Assembly (NCBI GenBank): GCA_964548165.1
Contig: CAZJQD010000020.1
Span: forward strand, 9,887 to 68,134
Length of the DNA: 58,248 nucleotides
Source: CAZJQD01 sp964548165 [NCBI: uncultured bacterium]
Lineage (GTDB): Bacteria > UBA8481
Direction of reading: 5' to 3'
The stretch's first letter is position 1. Each line of letters begins with the position of its first letter. Below the pieces are notes generated by a model. It saw nothing but the letters and a program-made list of their open reading frames with translations, ran no database searches and was not told where the DNA came from. Shown here piece after piece: positions 51,430 to 58,248 of this stretch. Both the position numbers and the translations under genes were made by a program.

Positions 51430-52380
51430 TTGCGCAATGACGCCAGCGCGCGTTCCGCCTACGTCCTGGCCGGCGGCGATGCCGTCGCCCGGGAGGAACT
51501 CCGCCTGGGGCTCATCCAGCGCTTTGCCGGGCCCGATCCCGTGGGTCTGTCGCGCACCGATTTCGATGCCGCCACCGGATCGCCCGTGGACCTGCTCGAC
51601 GCGCTCAGAGAACTGCCGCTCTTCTCCGACTGCCGCGTGATCGTGGCTCGCCGCGCCGAGAAGATCGGCCAGGGCGACAAGTACCCGGGCCTGCTGGAAC
51701 TCATCCGCGGGCTCGACGCCTCGACGCTCGTCCTCTTCGAGATGGAGGGTAAGGCCGCCGATCTCGCGAAGATGCCGCTCGTGGCGCATTGCCTCGAGAA
51801 GAAGGCGGCCGCGTACTGCTATCCGCCGCGAGACGATGCGGACGCGATCCGGTGGGTCCGGGAGTTCGGGGAGCGCCACAAGTGGACGATTGCCCGGGAC
51901 GCGGCGGAACGGATTGTCGCCCTCGTGGGTCTCGATCCGCTGGAACTGGCCTCGGAGATCCGCAAGGTGGCCTTCGCCAGCGAGGGACGGGTGACGCTCG
52001 CGGGCGTTCAGGACCTGCTCTTCGCTCACCGCGAGCGCGAGGTCTTCGACTGGGTGGAAGCGGTCTCCACGGGGTCGCGGAACGCGGTCCGGATGGTGAA
52101 CACGGCGACCAACGGGGGGAAGGAGGGGCCGGCCGCGGTCGGCGCCCTGGCCTCGCGGCTCGATCAGCTGGAGGCGGTCTTGAAGGGACAGCAGGGGGGG
52201 ATGCCGTCGTTCATTCTCCAGAAGGTGCAGGCCGTGGCGCCCCGGTGGTCGTCGGTGACCGTCGACGAGGCGCGGCGCCTCCTTTTGGACCTGGACATGG
52301 GTCTCAAGAGCACGCCCGCGGAGACGCACCTGGCGCGCCTGGAACTGGCGACGCTACGCCTCGTGGAATTGATCGCCTGA
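51430..52380 (+). CDS. holA: DNA polymerase III delta subunit
   Basis: 316 residues from TTG 51430. No ATG or GTG lies between the lptE stop and this codon; a non-standard CTG at 51364 is the only other choice. N-terminal SAYVLAGGDAVAREELRLGL, central DCRVIVARRAEKIGQGDKYP and LVLFEMEGKAADLAK, then ASEIRKVAFASEGRVTLAGV and a helical clamp-loader lid with VFDWVEAVSTGSR. The delta subunit opens the sliding clamp in the replication clamp loader. The start of the family N-terminal hydrophobic strand appears slightly short. Confidence 0.8.
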   Translation: MRNDASARSAYVLAGGDAVAREELRLGLIQRFAGPDPVGLSRTDFDAATGSPVDLLDALRELPLFSDCRVIVARRAEKIGQGDKYPGLLELIRGLDASTLVLFEMEGKAADLAKMPLVAHCLEKKAAAYCYPPRDDADAIRWVREFGERHKWTIARDAAERIVALVGLDPLELASEIRKVAFASEGRVTLAGVQDLLFAHREREVFDWVEAVSTGSRNAVRMVNTATNGGKEGPAAVGALASRLDQLEAVLKGQQGGMPSFILQKVQAVAPRWSSVTVDEARRLLLDLDMGLKSTPAETHLARLELATLRLVELIA

Positions 52381-52453
52381 ACGACCGCCGCGTCGCGGCG
52401 GGCGGCACGCCCCAGGGCGCGAAGGCGCCGGAGCGGGTGAGGAGGCTGAGGGA

Positions 52454-52723
52454 TTACTTGGCGACGCGCTTGGTGAGACGCCCAACGAGCCGCGACGCGG
52501 TGCGGTGATGCAGGACCTTCTTGCGGCCCGCCTTGTCGATCGCGGAGACGGCGGCCCGGAGAGCCTTCTGCTTCTCCTCGGGCGTGGCGGCGGTCTCGGT
52601 CTTCTTCGCCAGGGTCTTGATGCGCGCGATCGCGGATCGATTGCGCAGCTTGCGGCGATCGGCCTGCCGGGCCTTCTTCATCGCATCGGGGTGACGCTGG
52701 CTCTTATTCTTCTTCGTGGCCAT
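52454..52723 (-). CDS. rpsT: 30S ribosomal protein S20
   Basis: 89 residues, very basic and helical: MATKKNKSQRHPDAMKK, RRKLRNRSAIARIKTLAKK, AVSAIDKAGRKKVLHHRTAS and RLVGRLTKRVAK. These are the S20 signature helices that bind 16S rRNA. The length is normal. It is convergent with holA and lies on the opposite strand from its neighbours. Confidence 0.97.
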   Translation of the reverse strand: MATKKNKSQRHPDAMKKARQADRRKLRNRSAIARIKTLAKKTETAATPEEKQKALRAAVSAIDKAGRKKVLHHRTASRLVGRLTKRVAK

Positions 52724-52933
52724 GAGGGTTTTGCTTGCCTCCGCTTCGTATGGGTGAATCGAGGTTACGGAAGCTAGCGTTCCGGGAGGACGGGGTCAAG
52801 GAAAAAGGCAATTTTCGCTTGCGCTGGGCGTTTCACGGTGTACAAAACGCACCCCGCCGCTGGGGTGATCGATCCGGGGAGTTCACGGATCGGGACTCGG
52901 CGAGCGGCGACAATTCGCACGGTGATGGTGACC

Positions 52934-53470
52934 ATGGCCAAGAGCCCCAAGAAGAAGACGTCCGCGCCCAAGCCCGCAACCAAGCGGGCCGCCAAGGCGC
53001 CCGCGAAGGCCGCCCGGCCCTCGACCAAGGCCTCCAAGCCCGCCGCGTCGAAGTCCGCGACCCCATCCCGCAAGCCAGCCGCGAAACCGGTGCGTTCCGC
53101 GGGAAAGCCGCTCTCGGCCAGCCAGCTCGAGGCCATTCGCGCCCGGCTCCAGGAGGAACGCCAGCGCCTGCGCGGGCGCCTCGGGTACCAGGCCGATGAC
53201 GATGAATCGAGCGATGCGGCGAACGTGGGCGACATCGCGGACGCCGCGACCTACCTGGAGAGCCGGGAACTGCGCCGCGGCCTTCAACTCGCGGAGATGG
53301 AACAGCTCGACCAGGTTGAAGCCGCGCTCGTCCGGATCGAGAAGGGCGTCTACGGGAAGTGCGTGACCTGCGCTCTGCCGATCGAGGGGGCCCGGCTCGA
53401 GGTCCTTCCCCAGGCGCCGACGTGCATCGCTTGCAAGCAGAAGGAGGAGCGCGGCCAATCCGCGCGCTGA
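52934..53470 (+). CDS. DksA/TraR-type zinc-finger protein with histone-like basic N-terminal tail
   Basis: 178 residues from ATG 52934; ATG 52925 is three codons earlier and neither has a good Shine-Dalgarno. Residues 2-60 are Lys/Ala/Pro-rich (SPKKKTSAPKPATKRAAKAP and more), resembling eukaryotic H1 or AlgP-type tails. Residues 65-110 form a helix, then SDAANVGDIADAATYLESRE. The zinc finger near the end is YGKCVTCALPIEGARLEVLP then CIAC, the four-Cys DksA/TraR motif. DksA proteins enter the RNA polymerase secondary channel with ppGpp; the tail would add non-specific DNA binding. Confidence 0.85.
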   Translation: MAKSPKKKTSAPKPATKRAAKAPAKAARPSTKASKPAASKSATPSRKPAAKPVRSAGKPLSASQLEAIRARLQEERQRLRGRLGYQADDDESSDAANVGDIADAATYLESRELRRGLQLAEMEQLDQVEAALVRIEKGVYGKCVTCALPIEGARLEVLPQAPTCIACKQKEERGQSAR

Positions 53471-53541
53471 CCATTCTCCCGCTTCGCGGGAATCCGCATA
53501 GCGGGAAGGTCAGGCCTCTCCAGGCGATCTCCAGGTCCACG

Positions 53542-54618
53542 TTGATCCTGCTGTTGCTCGCGTCGCTCTTTGCCAGCCCGTCCGCTCGCGCACAGACCCT
53601 TGTCCCCGTGCTCCTTCTCGAGAACGTCTCCAGGGTTACCATCCTCGACGATGGCGCCGCGACCGTCCTGACCGCGCGGTCCTCTCTGCCCCGTCTCTTC
53701 GTGCCGGGAGCATCGCCCCTGGTGGTACAGGGGAGGGCCTATCGAGGAACGATCGAGGTTCAGCGCGACGGGCGAGGGCGGATCCGCGTGATCAACCGCG
53801 TGGGCCTGGAGGACTACCTGCGGGGCGTCGTGCCCTCGGAGATGCCCGCGCACTGGCCCCCGGAGGCCTTGAAGGCCCAGGCCGTGGCCGCCCGCACGTA
53901 TGCCCTGTACCGGATGCAACGCGCGCTCGACGAGGGAATGACGGGCGTTCTGCGGGCAACCGTCCTGGACCAGGTCTACCGCGGGGTTCGCGCGGAGTCC
54001 GGGCCCACGGATGCCGCGGTGGCGGCCACGCGCGGCGAAGCGCTCACCGTGGACGGGCAGTGGCTGGTCGCCTATTTCCACTCGTCGTGCGGCGGCCGGT
54101 CGGAGCGGCCGGCCTCGGTCTGGGGCGTCAGCGAGGAGCGCCGCCGCGACGCGGTCTGGCTGGCCGCCAACGAGCGCGTCTTCGGCGAGCGCGACGATCC
54201 CGGGTGCATCGAGAGCCCGTGGTCGACGTGGCGCACGACGATCACGAAGTCCCAGGTCGCGGCGAGCTTGCGGAAGCTGACCGGCATGCGCTCGATCGAT
54301 CGGATCGAGGTGGCGGCGCGTACGGCCTCGGGGCGCGTGGCGCGTTTCCTCGTGGTGGGGCGCGTCGGCACGCGGCGCGTTCAGAAGACCATCAACGGGC
54401 AGGCGGCGCGCATGGCGATCGGGCCCCAGCGACTGCGGTCCCTGCTCTGCACCGTCGAGTCCTCGGGCTCGCGCGTCCTCTTCAGCGGCGCCGGTTGGGG
54501 CCACGGGGTCGGGCTCTGCCAGTGGGGGGCTCGAGGGCGCGCCGAGCACGGCGACGATTACCGCGCCATCCTGGCCGGCTATTACCCGGGAGCCTGGCTG
54601 GCACAGACCGGTGATTGA
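53542..54618 (+). CDS. SpoIID/LytB-domain protein
   Basis: 358 residues from TTG 53542, the only usual start codon near the signal sequence (LILLLLASLFASPSARA); the frame is open to 53359 but that would overlap the DksA-like gene. The SpoIID core is clear: NRVGLEDYLRGVVPSEMPAH, WPPEALKAQAVAARTYALYR, TDAAVAATRGEALTVDGQ, AYFHSSCGGRSERP, and FSGAGWGHGVGLCQWGARG. SpoIID is a lytic transglycosylase in spore formers, but in non-sporulating didermic bacteria such proteins act in cell-wall remodelling and division. Its stop lies 28 bp before the queA start, suggesting one operon. Confidence 0.9.
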   Translation: MILLLLASLFASPSARAQTLVPVLLLENVSRVTILDDGAATVLTARSSLPRLFVPGASPLVVQGRAYRGTIEVQRDGRGRIRVINRVGLEDYLRGVVPSEMPAHWPPEALKAQAVAARTYALYRMQRALDEGMTGVLRATVLDQVYRGVRAESGPTDAAVAATRGEALTVDGQWLVAYFHSSCGGRSERPASVWGVSEERRRDAVWLAANERVFGERDDPGCIESPWSTWRTTITKSQVAASLRKLTGMRSIDRIEVAARTASGRVARFLVVGRVGTRRVQKTINGQAARMAIGPQRLRSLLCTVESSGSRVLFSGAGWGHGVGLCQWGARGRAEHGDDYRAILAGYYPGAWLAQTGD

Positions 54619-54646
54619 TGGCGAGGGGCCCGGGAACGCGCGGCCG

Positions 54647-55681
54647 ATGGTCGCGACGCCCGGAGGCGCCGACGATGCGCGCTATGACTTTGAACTCCCG
54701 GATGACCTGATCGCGCGCCATCCTGCCGCGCGTCGCGAGGACTCCAGGCTCCTGGGAGTCGATCCCGTCGGGGGCAGGGTGCGTGATCTCGGCCGCTTTT
54801 CCGTGCTTCCCGAGCAGTTGCATCGCGGGGATCTCCTGGTCCTCAACAATACGCGGGTCTTTCCCGCGCGGCTCCGTGCCCGGCGCGCGACCGGCGGCGC
54901 CGTCGAGATCGTGTTGTTGTCCGCAAGCGGGCAGGACGTTCCCGCCCTGGTGAGGCCGCTCACGAAGCTAAGGACCGGGGAGACCCTGACCGTGGGGGAG
55001 ACGACGGTCGTCCTCGGGGAGCGCCTGGGGGACGGGACCGTCCTCGTTCACTTTCCCGGCGCCGACGCGCGGGCGGTCACGGAGGCGTGGGGCGAGCCGC
55101 CGATACCGCCGTACCTGAAGCGGCGCGCCGAGCCCGAGGACCGGGAGCGCTACCAGACCGTCTTCGCCCGTGAGCGCGGATCGGTCGCGGCGCCGACCGC
55201 GTCCCTGCACTTCACGCCGGAGATCTTCACGGGGCTGGAGGAACGCGGCGTCAAGAGGGTGGAGCTGACCCTGCACGTCGGCTACGGCACGTTCATGCCG
55301 GTGCATCCCGGCCAGGAAAAGCTTCACGCGGAACAGTACCAAATCCCCGCGGGCCTGCCGGACGAGGTCGCGGCGGTCCGGGCCGCGGGGGGGCGGATTG
55401 TCGCCGCCGGAACGACGGTGGTGAGGGCGCTGGAGACGTGGGCGGCGACCGGGCGCCTTGCAGGCGCGACGGAGATCTTCATCAGGCCCGGCCACGAGTT
55501 CCGTGCCGTCGACGCGCTCCTCACCAATTTCCATCTCCCCGGCTCCTCGCTCCTGATGCTCGTCCACGCCTTCGCCGGGGATATCGTCTTCGAGGCCTAC
55601 CGCCACGCCATCCGGCACGATTACCGGTTCTTCTCCTACGGCGACGCCATGCTGGTTGGCGCCCGCGGGAGTGCGAGGTAG
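54647..55681 (+). CDS. queA: S-adenosylmethionine:tRNA ribosyltransferase-isomerase
   Basis: 344 residues from ATG 54647; a GTG at 54611 in frame would add 12 residues. Motifs: YDFELPDDLIARHPAARRED, GDLLVLNNTRVFPARLRA, IPPYLKRRAEPEDRERYQTV, AAPTASLHFTPEIF, HVGYGTFMPVHPGQEKLHAE and TNFHLPGSSLLMLVHAFAG. QueA adds the ribose of S-adenosylmethionine to the queuosine precursor in tRNA. The length is standard. tgt is not in the window. Confidence 0.96.
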   Translation: MVATPGGADDARYDFELPDDLIARHPAARREDSRLLGVDPVGGRVRDLGRFSVLPEQLHRGDLLVLNNTRVFPARLRARRATGGAVEIVLLSASGQDVPALVRPLTKLRTGETLTVGETTVVLGERLGDGTVLVHFPGADARAVTEAWGEPPIPPYLKRRAEPEDRERYQTVFARERGSVAAPTASLHFTPEIFTGLEERGVKRVELTLHVGYGTFMPVHPGQEKLHAEQYQIPAGLPDEVAAVRAAGGRIVAAGTTVVRALETWAATGRLAGATEIFIRPGHEFRAVDALLTNFHLPGSSLLMLVHAFAGDIVFEAYRHAIRHDYRFFSYGDAMLVGARGSAR

Positions 55682-55688
55682 ATATCCG

Positions 55689-55701
55689 CAGATTTCGCAG
55701 A
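55689..55701 (+). repeat. intergenic repeat copy, CAGATTTCGCAGA
   Basis: Identical to 2250-2262. It lies 8 bp after queA in the 215-bp spacer before the GAF sensor. The spacer otherwise shows GATATCCGC at 55681-55689 and again at 55836-55850 (GCGATATCCGCGG), and nothing coding. Confidence 0.4.
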
Positions 55702-55896
55702 GGGACGCCGATACGGGTCTGAACCTGGAAACCGATCGGACAGATGAATTCAGCGCATTCACCCGCAAGGCGCTGCCTCGTGAACGTTCCGTCGGCCTGA
55801 ACTCCCGTCCATGACATCCACCAGCGCCACTGGCGATATCCGCGGCCTGAATCTCCGGGTTAGATGAGCCGGCGGCCTTGATGGGGGGCGGGCACG

Positions 55897-57279
55897 ATGC
55901 TACATTGGCATCATCCGCGATGGTGGTTCTTGCCGATTAGTTTCAGTTCCCGTCCGCGCCTCCTGGCCTCCGTGATCCTGGCGGCGGCGCTCTCGGCCGG
56001 TGTCTTCATCGCCTTCGCGGAATTCTACCTCCTGCCCACCGTCGCCCAGGAGAGAGAACAGCGGATCAAGGTCTTTCCGGCCGTTCTGGCGGTGACGAAC
56101 CAGATGGCCATCATCACCAACGACCTGGCAAACCTCCGGGCCTCCCTGCAGAAGACGATGACAAGCCTGGAGGGGTCCGACATCCGCTACATCATCGTGC
56201 AGGACGCCGAGGGCCGGATCATGGCGGAGGCTTTTCCCGAGGCCATGAACCAGGCGGACCAGGACGCGCTCGTGACCGCCATCCGGCAGAAGGCGAGCAT
56301 TCGCGTGGAGTGGAAGTCGACCTCGACCTCGGCCGTCGACGAGTCGAAGCTCTCGGCCGAGGAGCGCGCGGCCTTGACGGGGTCCGGTGGCGAGGCCGTG
56401 ACGTCCGTGGATCTGCCGGAGGGATTCCTGCCCAAGGTGGATCGATCGGCCTCGTGGTCGCTCCCGGGAACGCATCCCGAGATCGTCGACTACTCGGTGC
56501 CCATCGCCACGGGTTCGCTGCCCTTCGGCGGCGTCCGCGTCGGCGTGGCGGACGTCGCCACCGCCGGGATCAACCGGATCCGCATCTTCGCCTACACGGC
56601 CCTCGTGCTCCTCGTGATCGGCGTCGGGCTCACGTCGCTCTGGGTGGCGAGCGGCGTGGACCAGGGATTCGGCGAGGAGCTGGCGCGGAATGTCGAGGCG
56701 GTGCGCAAGGAGATGGAGTCGCGCATCCGGCACCTCGAGGCCGAGCATGCGCGGCGGGAGGAGGAGAACCCGATCACGCCGAGCGAGTTCCTCTCTCTCC
56801 TGGACTTCGCGCGCAAGGTGAGCGGCTCGCTGGATTACAACGAGGTCCTGGCGCTGGCGATCCATACCTGCCTCCAGGTGATGAATGTCCGAGACGCCTC
56901 CATCTTCGTCCTCGATAGTGCCTCCTCGGAGCTGGTGGGCCGCATCGGGCACGACGAGAACGGGATCATGGCCGACGACGAGATGGCCAAGATCCGGGTT
57001 CCGGTGGGCAAGGGCGACATCGGGTCGGCGGCCGAGTTCGGCACGACGACCACCATCGACTCGCCGAAGCCCGGTTCCGGCGTGGTCTCGGCGCTGGTCT
57101 CGCGCGGCCGCACGATCGGCGTCATCCTCGTCAGGAACAAGCTCAACGGTCGGCCCTTCATCAAGAAGGACCAGACGATCATCCGCATCTTCTCCGGGCT
57201 CCTGGCCAACGCCATGGAGAATGCCGCCATCGTTCATCACCTCGGCCAGGCCAGCACCACGACCGCGGCGGGCGCCTGA
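55897..57279 (+). CDS. membrane-bound GAF sensor protein without output domain
   Basis: 460 residues. Two membrane helices (about 22-45, LLASVILAAALSAGVFIAFA; and 226-248, IFAYTALVLLVIGVGLTSLW) enclose an extracytoplasmic domain of about 180 residues with a long helix (AVTNQMAIITNDLANLRASL) and IRYIIVQDAEGRIMAEAFPE, a PAS-like/Cache-type ligand domain. A coiled linker (VEAVRKEMESRIRHLEAEHA) leads to a GAF domain (305-440; VRDASIFVLDSASSELVGRI, PVGKGDIGSAAEFGTTTTID, GVILVRNKLNGRPF). No kinase, cyclase, HAMP-methyl domain or DNA-binding part follows. It is probably a signalling input protein acting through a partner. Malate dehydrogenase follows after 39 bp. Confidence 0.75.
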   Translation: MLHWHHPRWWFLPISFSSRPRLLASVILAAALSAGVFIAFAEFYLLPTVAQEREQRIKVFPAVLAVTNQMAIITNDLANLRASLQKTMTSLEGSDIRYIIVQDAEGRIMAEAFPEAMNQADQDALVTAIRQKASIRVEWKSTSTSAVDESKLSAEERAALTGSGGEAVTSVDLPEGFLPKVDRSASWSLPGTHPEIVDYSVPIATGSLPFGGVRVGVADVATAGINRIRIFAYTALVLLVIGVGLTSLWVASGVDQGFGEELARNVEAVRKEMESRIRHLEAEHARREEENPITPSEFLSLLDFARKVSGSLDYNEVLALAIHTCLQVMNVRDASIFVLDSASSELVGRIGHDENGIMADDEMAKIRVPVGKGDIGSAAEFGTTTTIDSPKPGSGVVSALVSRGRTIGVILVRNKLNGRPFIKKDQTIIRIFSGLLANAMENAAIVHHLGQASTTTAAGA

Positions 57280-57318
57280 CGGCGTCGGCGCGGCGACGCA
57301 AGAAAAGGAGCGACAATC

Positions 57319-58242
57319 ATGGCAAAACTAGGATTCGTAGGGGCGGGTAACGTCGGGGCCTCGGCGGCGATGTTCGCCGCGCAGATGGAGCTCGGCGAGA
57401 TCGGCATCGTGGACGTCGTCGAGGGCATCCCCCAGGGCAAGGGCCTGGACATGTACCAGACCGGCCCCATCGTCGGCTTCTCCAAGCCCGTGACGGGGAG
57501 CAATGACTACGCCGTCATTGCCGGCGCCGACGTCGTCATCGTGACGGCCGGCATTGCCCGCAAGCCCGGCATGAGCCGCGAGGACCTCCTCAAGACGAAT
57601 GCCTCGATCGTGAAGTCGTGCGCCGAGAACATCGCCAAGCACGCTCCGGACGCGATCGTCATCATGGTCACGAACCCCCTCGATGTCATGACCTACCTTG
57701 CGCTGAAGAGCTCCGGCTTCCCGAAGAACCGGATCATCGGCCAGGCCGGCATCCTCGACACGGCGCGGTTCCGCACGTTCCTGGCGATGGAGCTCGGGGT
57801 CTCGCCCAAGGATATCCAGGCGATGGTCCTGGGCGGGCATGGCGACACGATGGTGCCCGTCATCGATTACGCGACCGTCGCGGGCATTCCCGTCAAGAAG
57901 CTCATCCCCGCCGCCCGGCTTGCCGAGATCGTCCAGCGGACGCGCGACGGCGGCGCCGAGATCGTCGGTTACCTCAAGACGGGTTCCGCGTATTACGCGC
58001 CGGGCGCGGCCGCCGTGGAGATGGCCGCGGCCATCCTCCGGGATGAGAAGCGCCTCCTGCCGTGCTCGTGCCTGCTGGAAGGCGAATACGGGATCAACGG
58101 CATCTACTCCGGCGTCCCCTGCATCCTGGGGAAGGGCGGCGTGGAGCGCATCCTCGAGCTCGAGCTGTCGGCGGAGGATCTCGCGGCCCTTCAGAAGAGC
58201 GCGGCCACCTACAAGCAGATCGCCCAGGACCTGGGATACTAG
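57319..58242 (+). CDS. mdh: malate dehydrogenase (LDH-like)
   Basis: 307 residues; ATG 57319 with AAGGAG near 57303. NAD-binding FVGAGNVGASAAMFAAQ, the substrate loop GIARKPGMSREDLLKTN whose Arg favours a dicarboxylate, the central Asn in IMVTNPLDVMTYLAL, the conserved ILDTARFRTFLA Arg/Asp and the catalytic His in LGGHGDTMVPV are all in place. It oxidises malate to oxaloacetate in the TCA cycle. The length and motifs match the lactate-dehydrogenase-like group of malate dehydrogenases. Confidence 0.96.
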   Translation: MAKLGFVGAGNVGASAAMFAAQMELGEIGIVDVVEGIPQGKGLDMYQTGPIVGFSKPVTGSNDYAVIAGADVVIVTAGIARKPGMSREDLLKTNASIVKSCAENIAKHAPDAIVIMVTNPLDVMTYLALKSSGFPKNRIIGQAGILDTARFRTFLAMELGVSPKDIQAMVLGGHGDTMVPVIDYATVAGIPVKKLIPAARLAEIVQRTRDGGAEIVGYLKTGSAYYAPGAAAVEMAAAILRDEKRLLPCSCLLEGEYGINGIYSGVPCILGKGGVERILELELSAEDLAALQKSAATYKQIAQDLGY

Positions 58243-58248
58243 GTCCTC

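Overview
The window is GC-rich, densely packed bacterial DNA with no rRNA, tRNA, CRISPR array, integrase or transposase that I can see. FtsA/FtsZ, LptE, a PilT ATPase, PorV-like outer-membrane proteins and C-terminal FlgD-Ig/type IX-like sorting domains point to a didermic (outer-membrane) bacterium. The combination fits an uncultured lineage near the FCB group or Elusimicrobia-type phyla. That placement is inference; no rRNA is available to settle it.

Layout. 1-12.8 kb: a PD-(D/E)XK nuclease cut by the window edge, a lipoprotein, rpiB, a zinc-ribbon protein, an EamA transporter, a secreted cyclophilin, an ECF sigma/anti-sigma/Spy-like envelope-stress set closed by a strong terminator, then a minus-strand block with polyamine genes (homospermidine synthase and a PLP decarboxylase), an FAD oxidoreductase, a sugar-nucleotide epimerase and a membrane protein. 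13.3-34.3 kb: a 21-kb cluster of eight secreted or outer-membrane proteins. It has a 3135-residue multidomain exoprotein, a discoidin/Fn3 protein, and two tandem copies of a three-gene cassette: A, a DUF11-like beta-sandwich protein; B, a multidomain protein with a FlgD-Ig/T9SS-like tail; C, a PorV/PorQ-like barrel. 34.7-40 kb: ftsA, ftsZ with a strong terminator, pilT and a cell-wall amidase. 40-46 kb: pgeF, a glycosyltransferase, a tandem GAF protein, a DHH phosphoesterase, an alkaline-phosphatase-fold protein and a small membrane protein, apparently one operon. 46.3-50.6 kb (minus): phosphohexomutase, DUF342/FapA, DUF151 nuclease and CysQ, closely spaced or overlapping. 50.8-58.2 kb: lptE-holA, rpsT (minus), a DksA/TraR protein with a histone-like basic tail, spoIID-queA, a membrane GAF sensor and malate dehydrogenase.

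The best candidate for an undescribed system is the 21-kb surface cluster. The giant protein and both A proteins end in the same DUF11-like module, and the A and B proteins begin with a related segment. The A-B-C unit is duplicated, with A nearly unchanged while the C barrels have acquired different C-terminal domains (TolB/FlgO-like in one, Pro-rich linker plus TPR in the other). A nearly identical 25-bp inverted repeat lies just outside each end of the cluster. My working model is a surface fibre or sheath built from A and giant subunits, with B/C pairs acting at the outer membrane.

Regulation visible in the sequence: several housekeeping genes have a -10-like hexamer 6-11 nt before the start codon and no Shine-Dalgarno, suggesting leaderless mRNAs; rpiB and the phosphohexomutase share an almost identical 18-bp upstream segment. 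Three kinds of intergenic repeat recur, and the long A2-B2 spacer is rich in hairpins.
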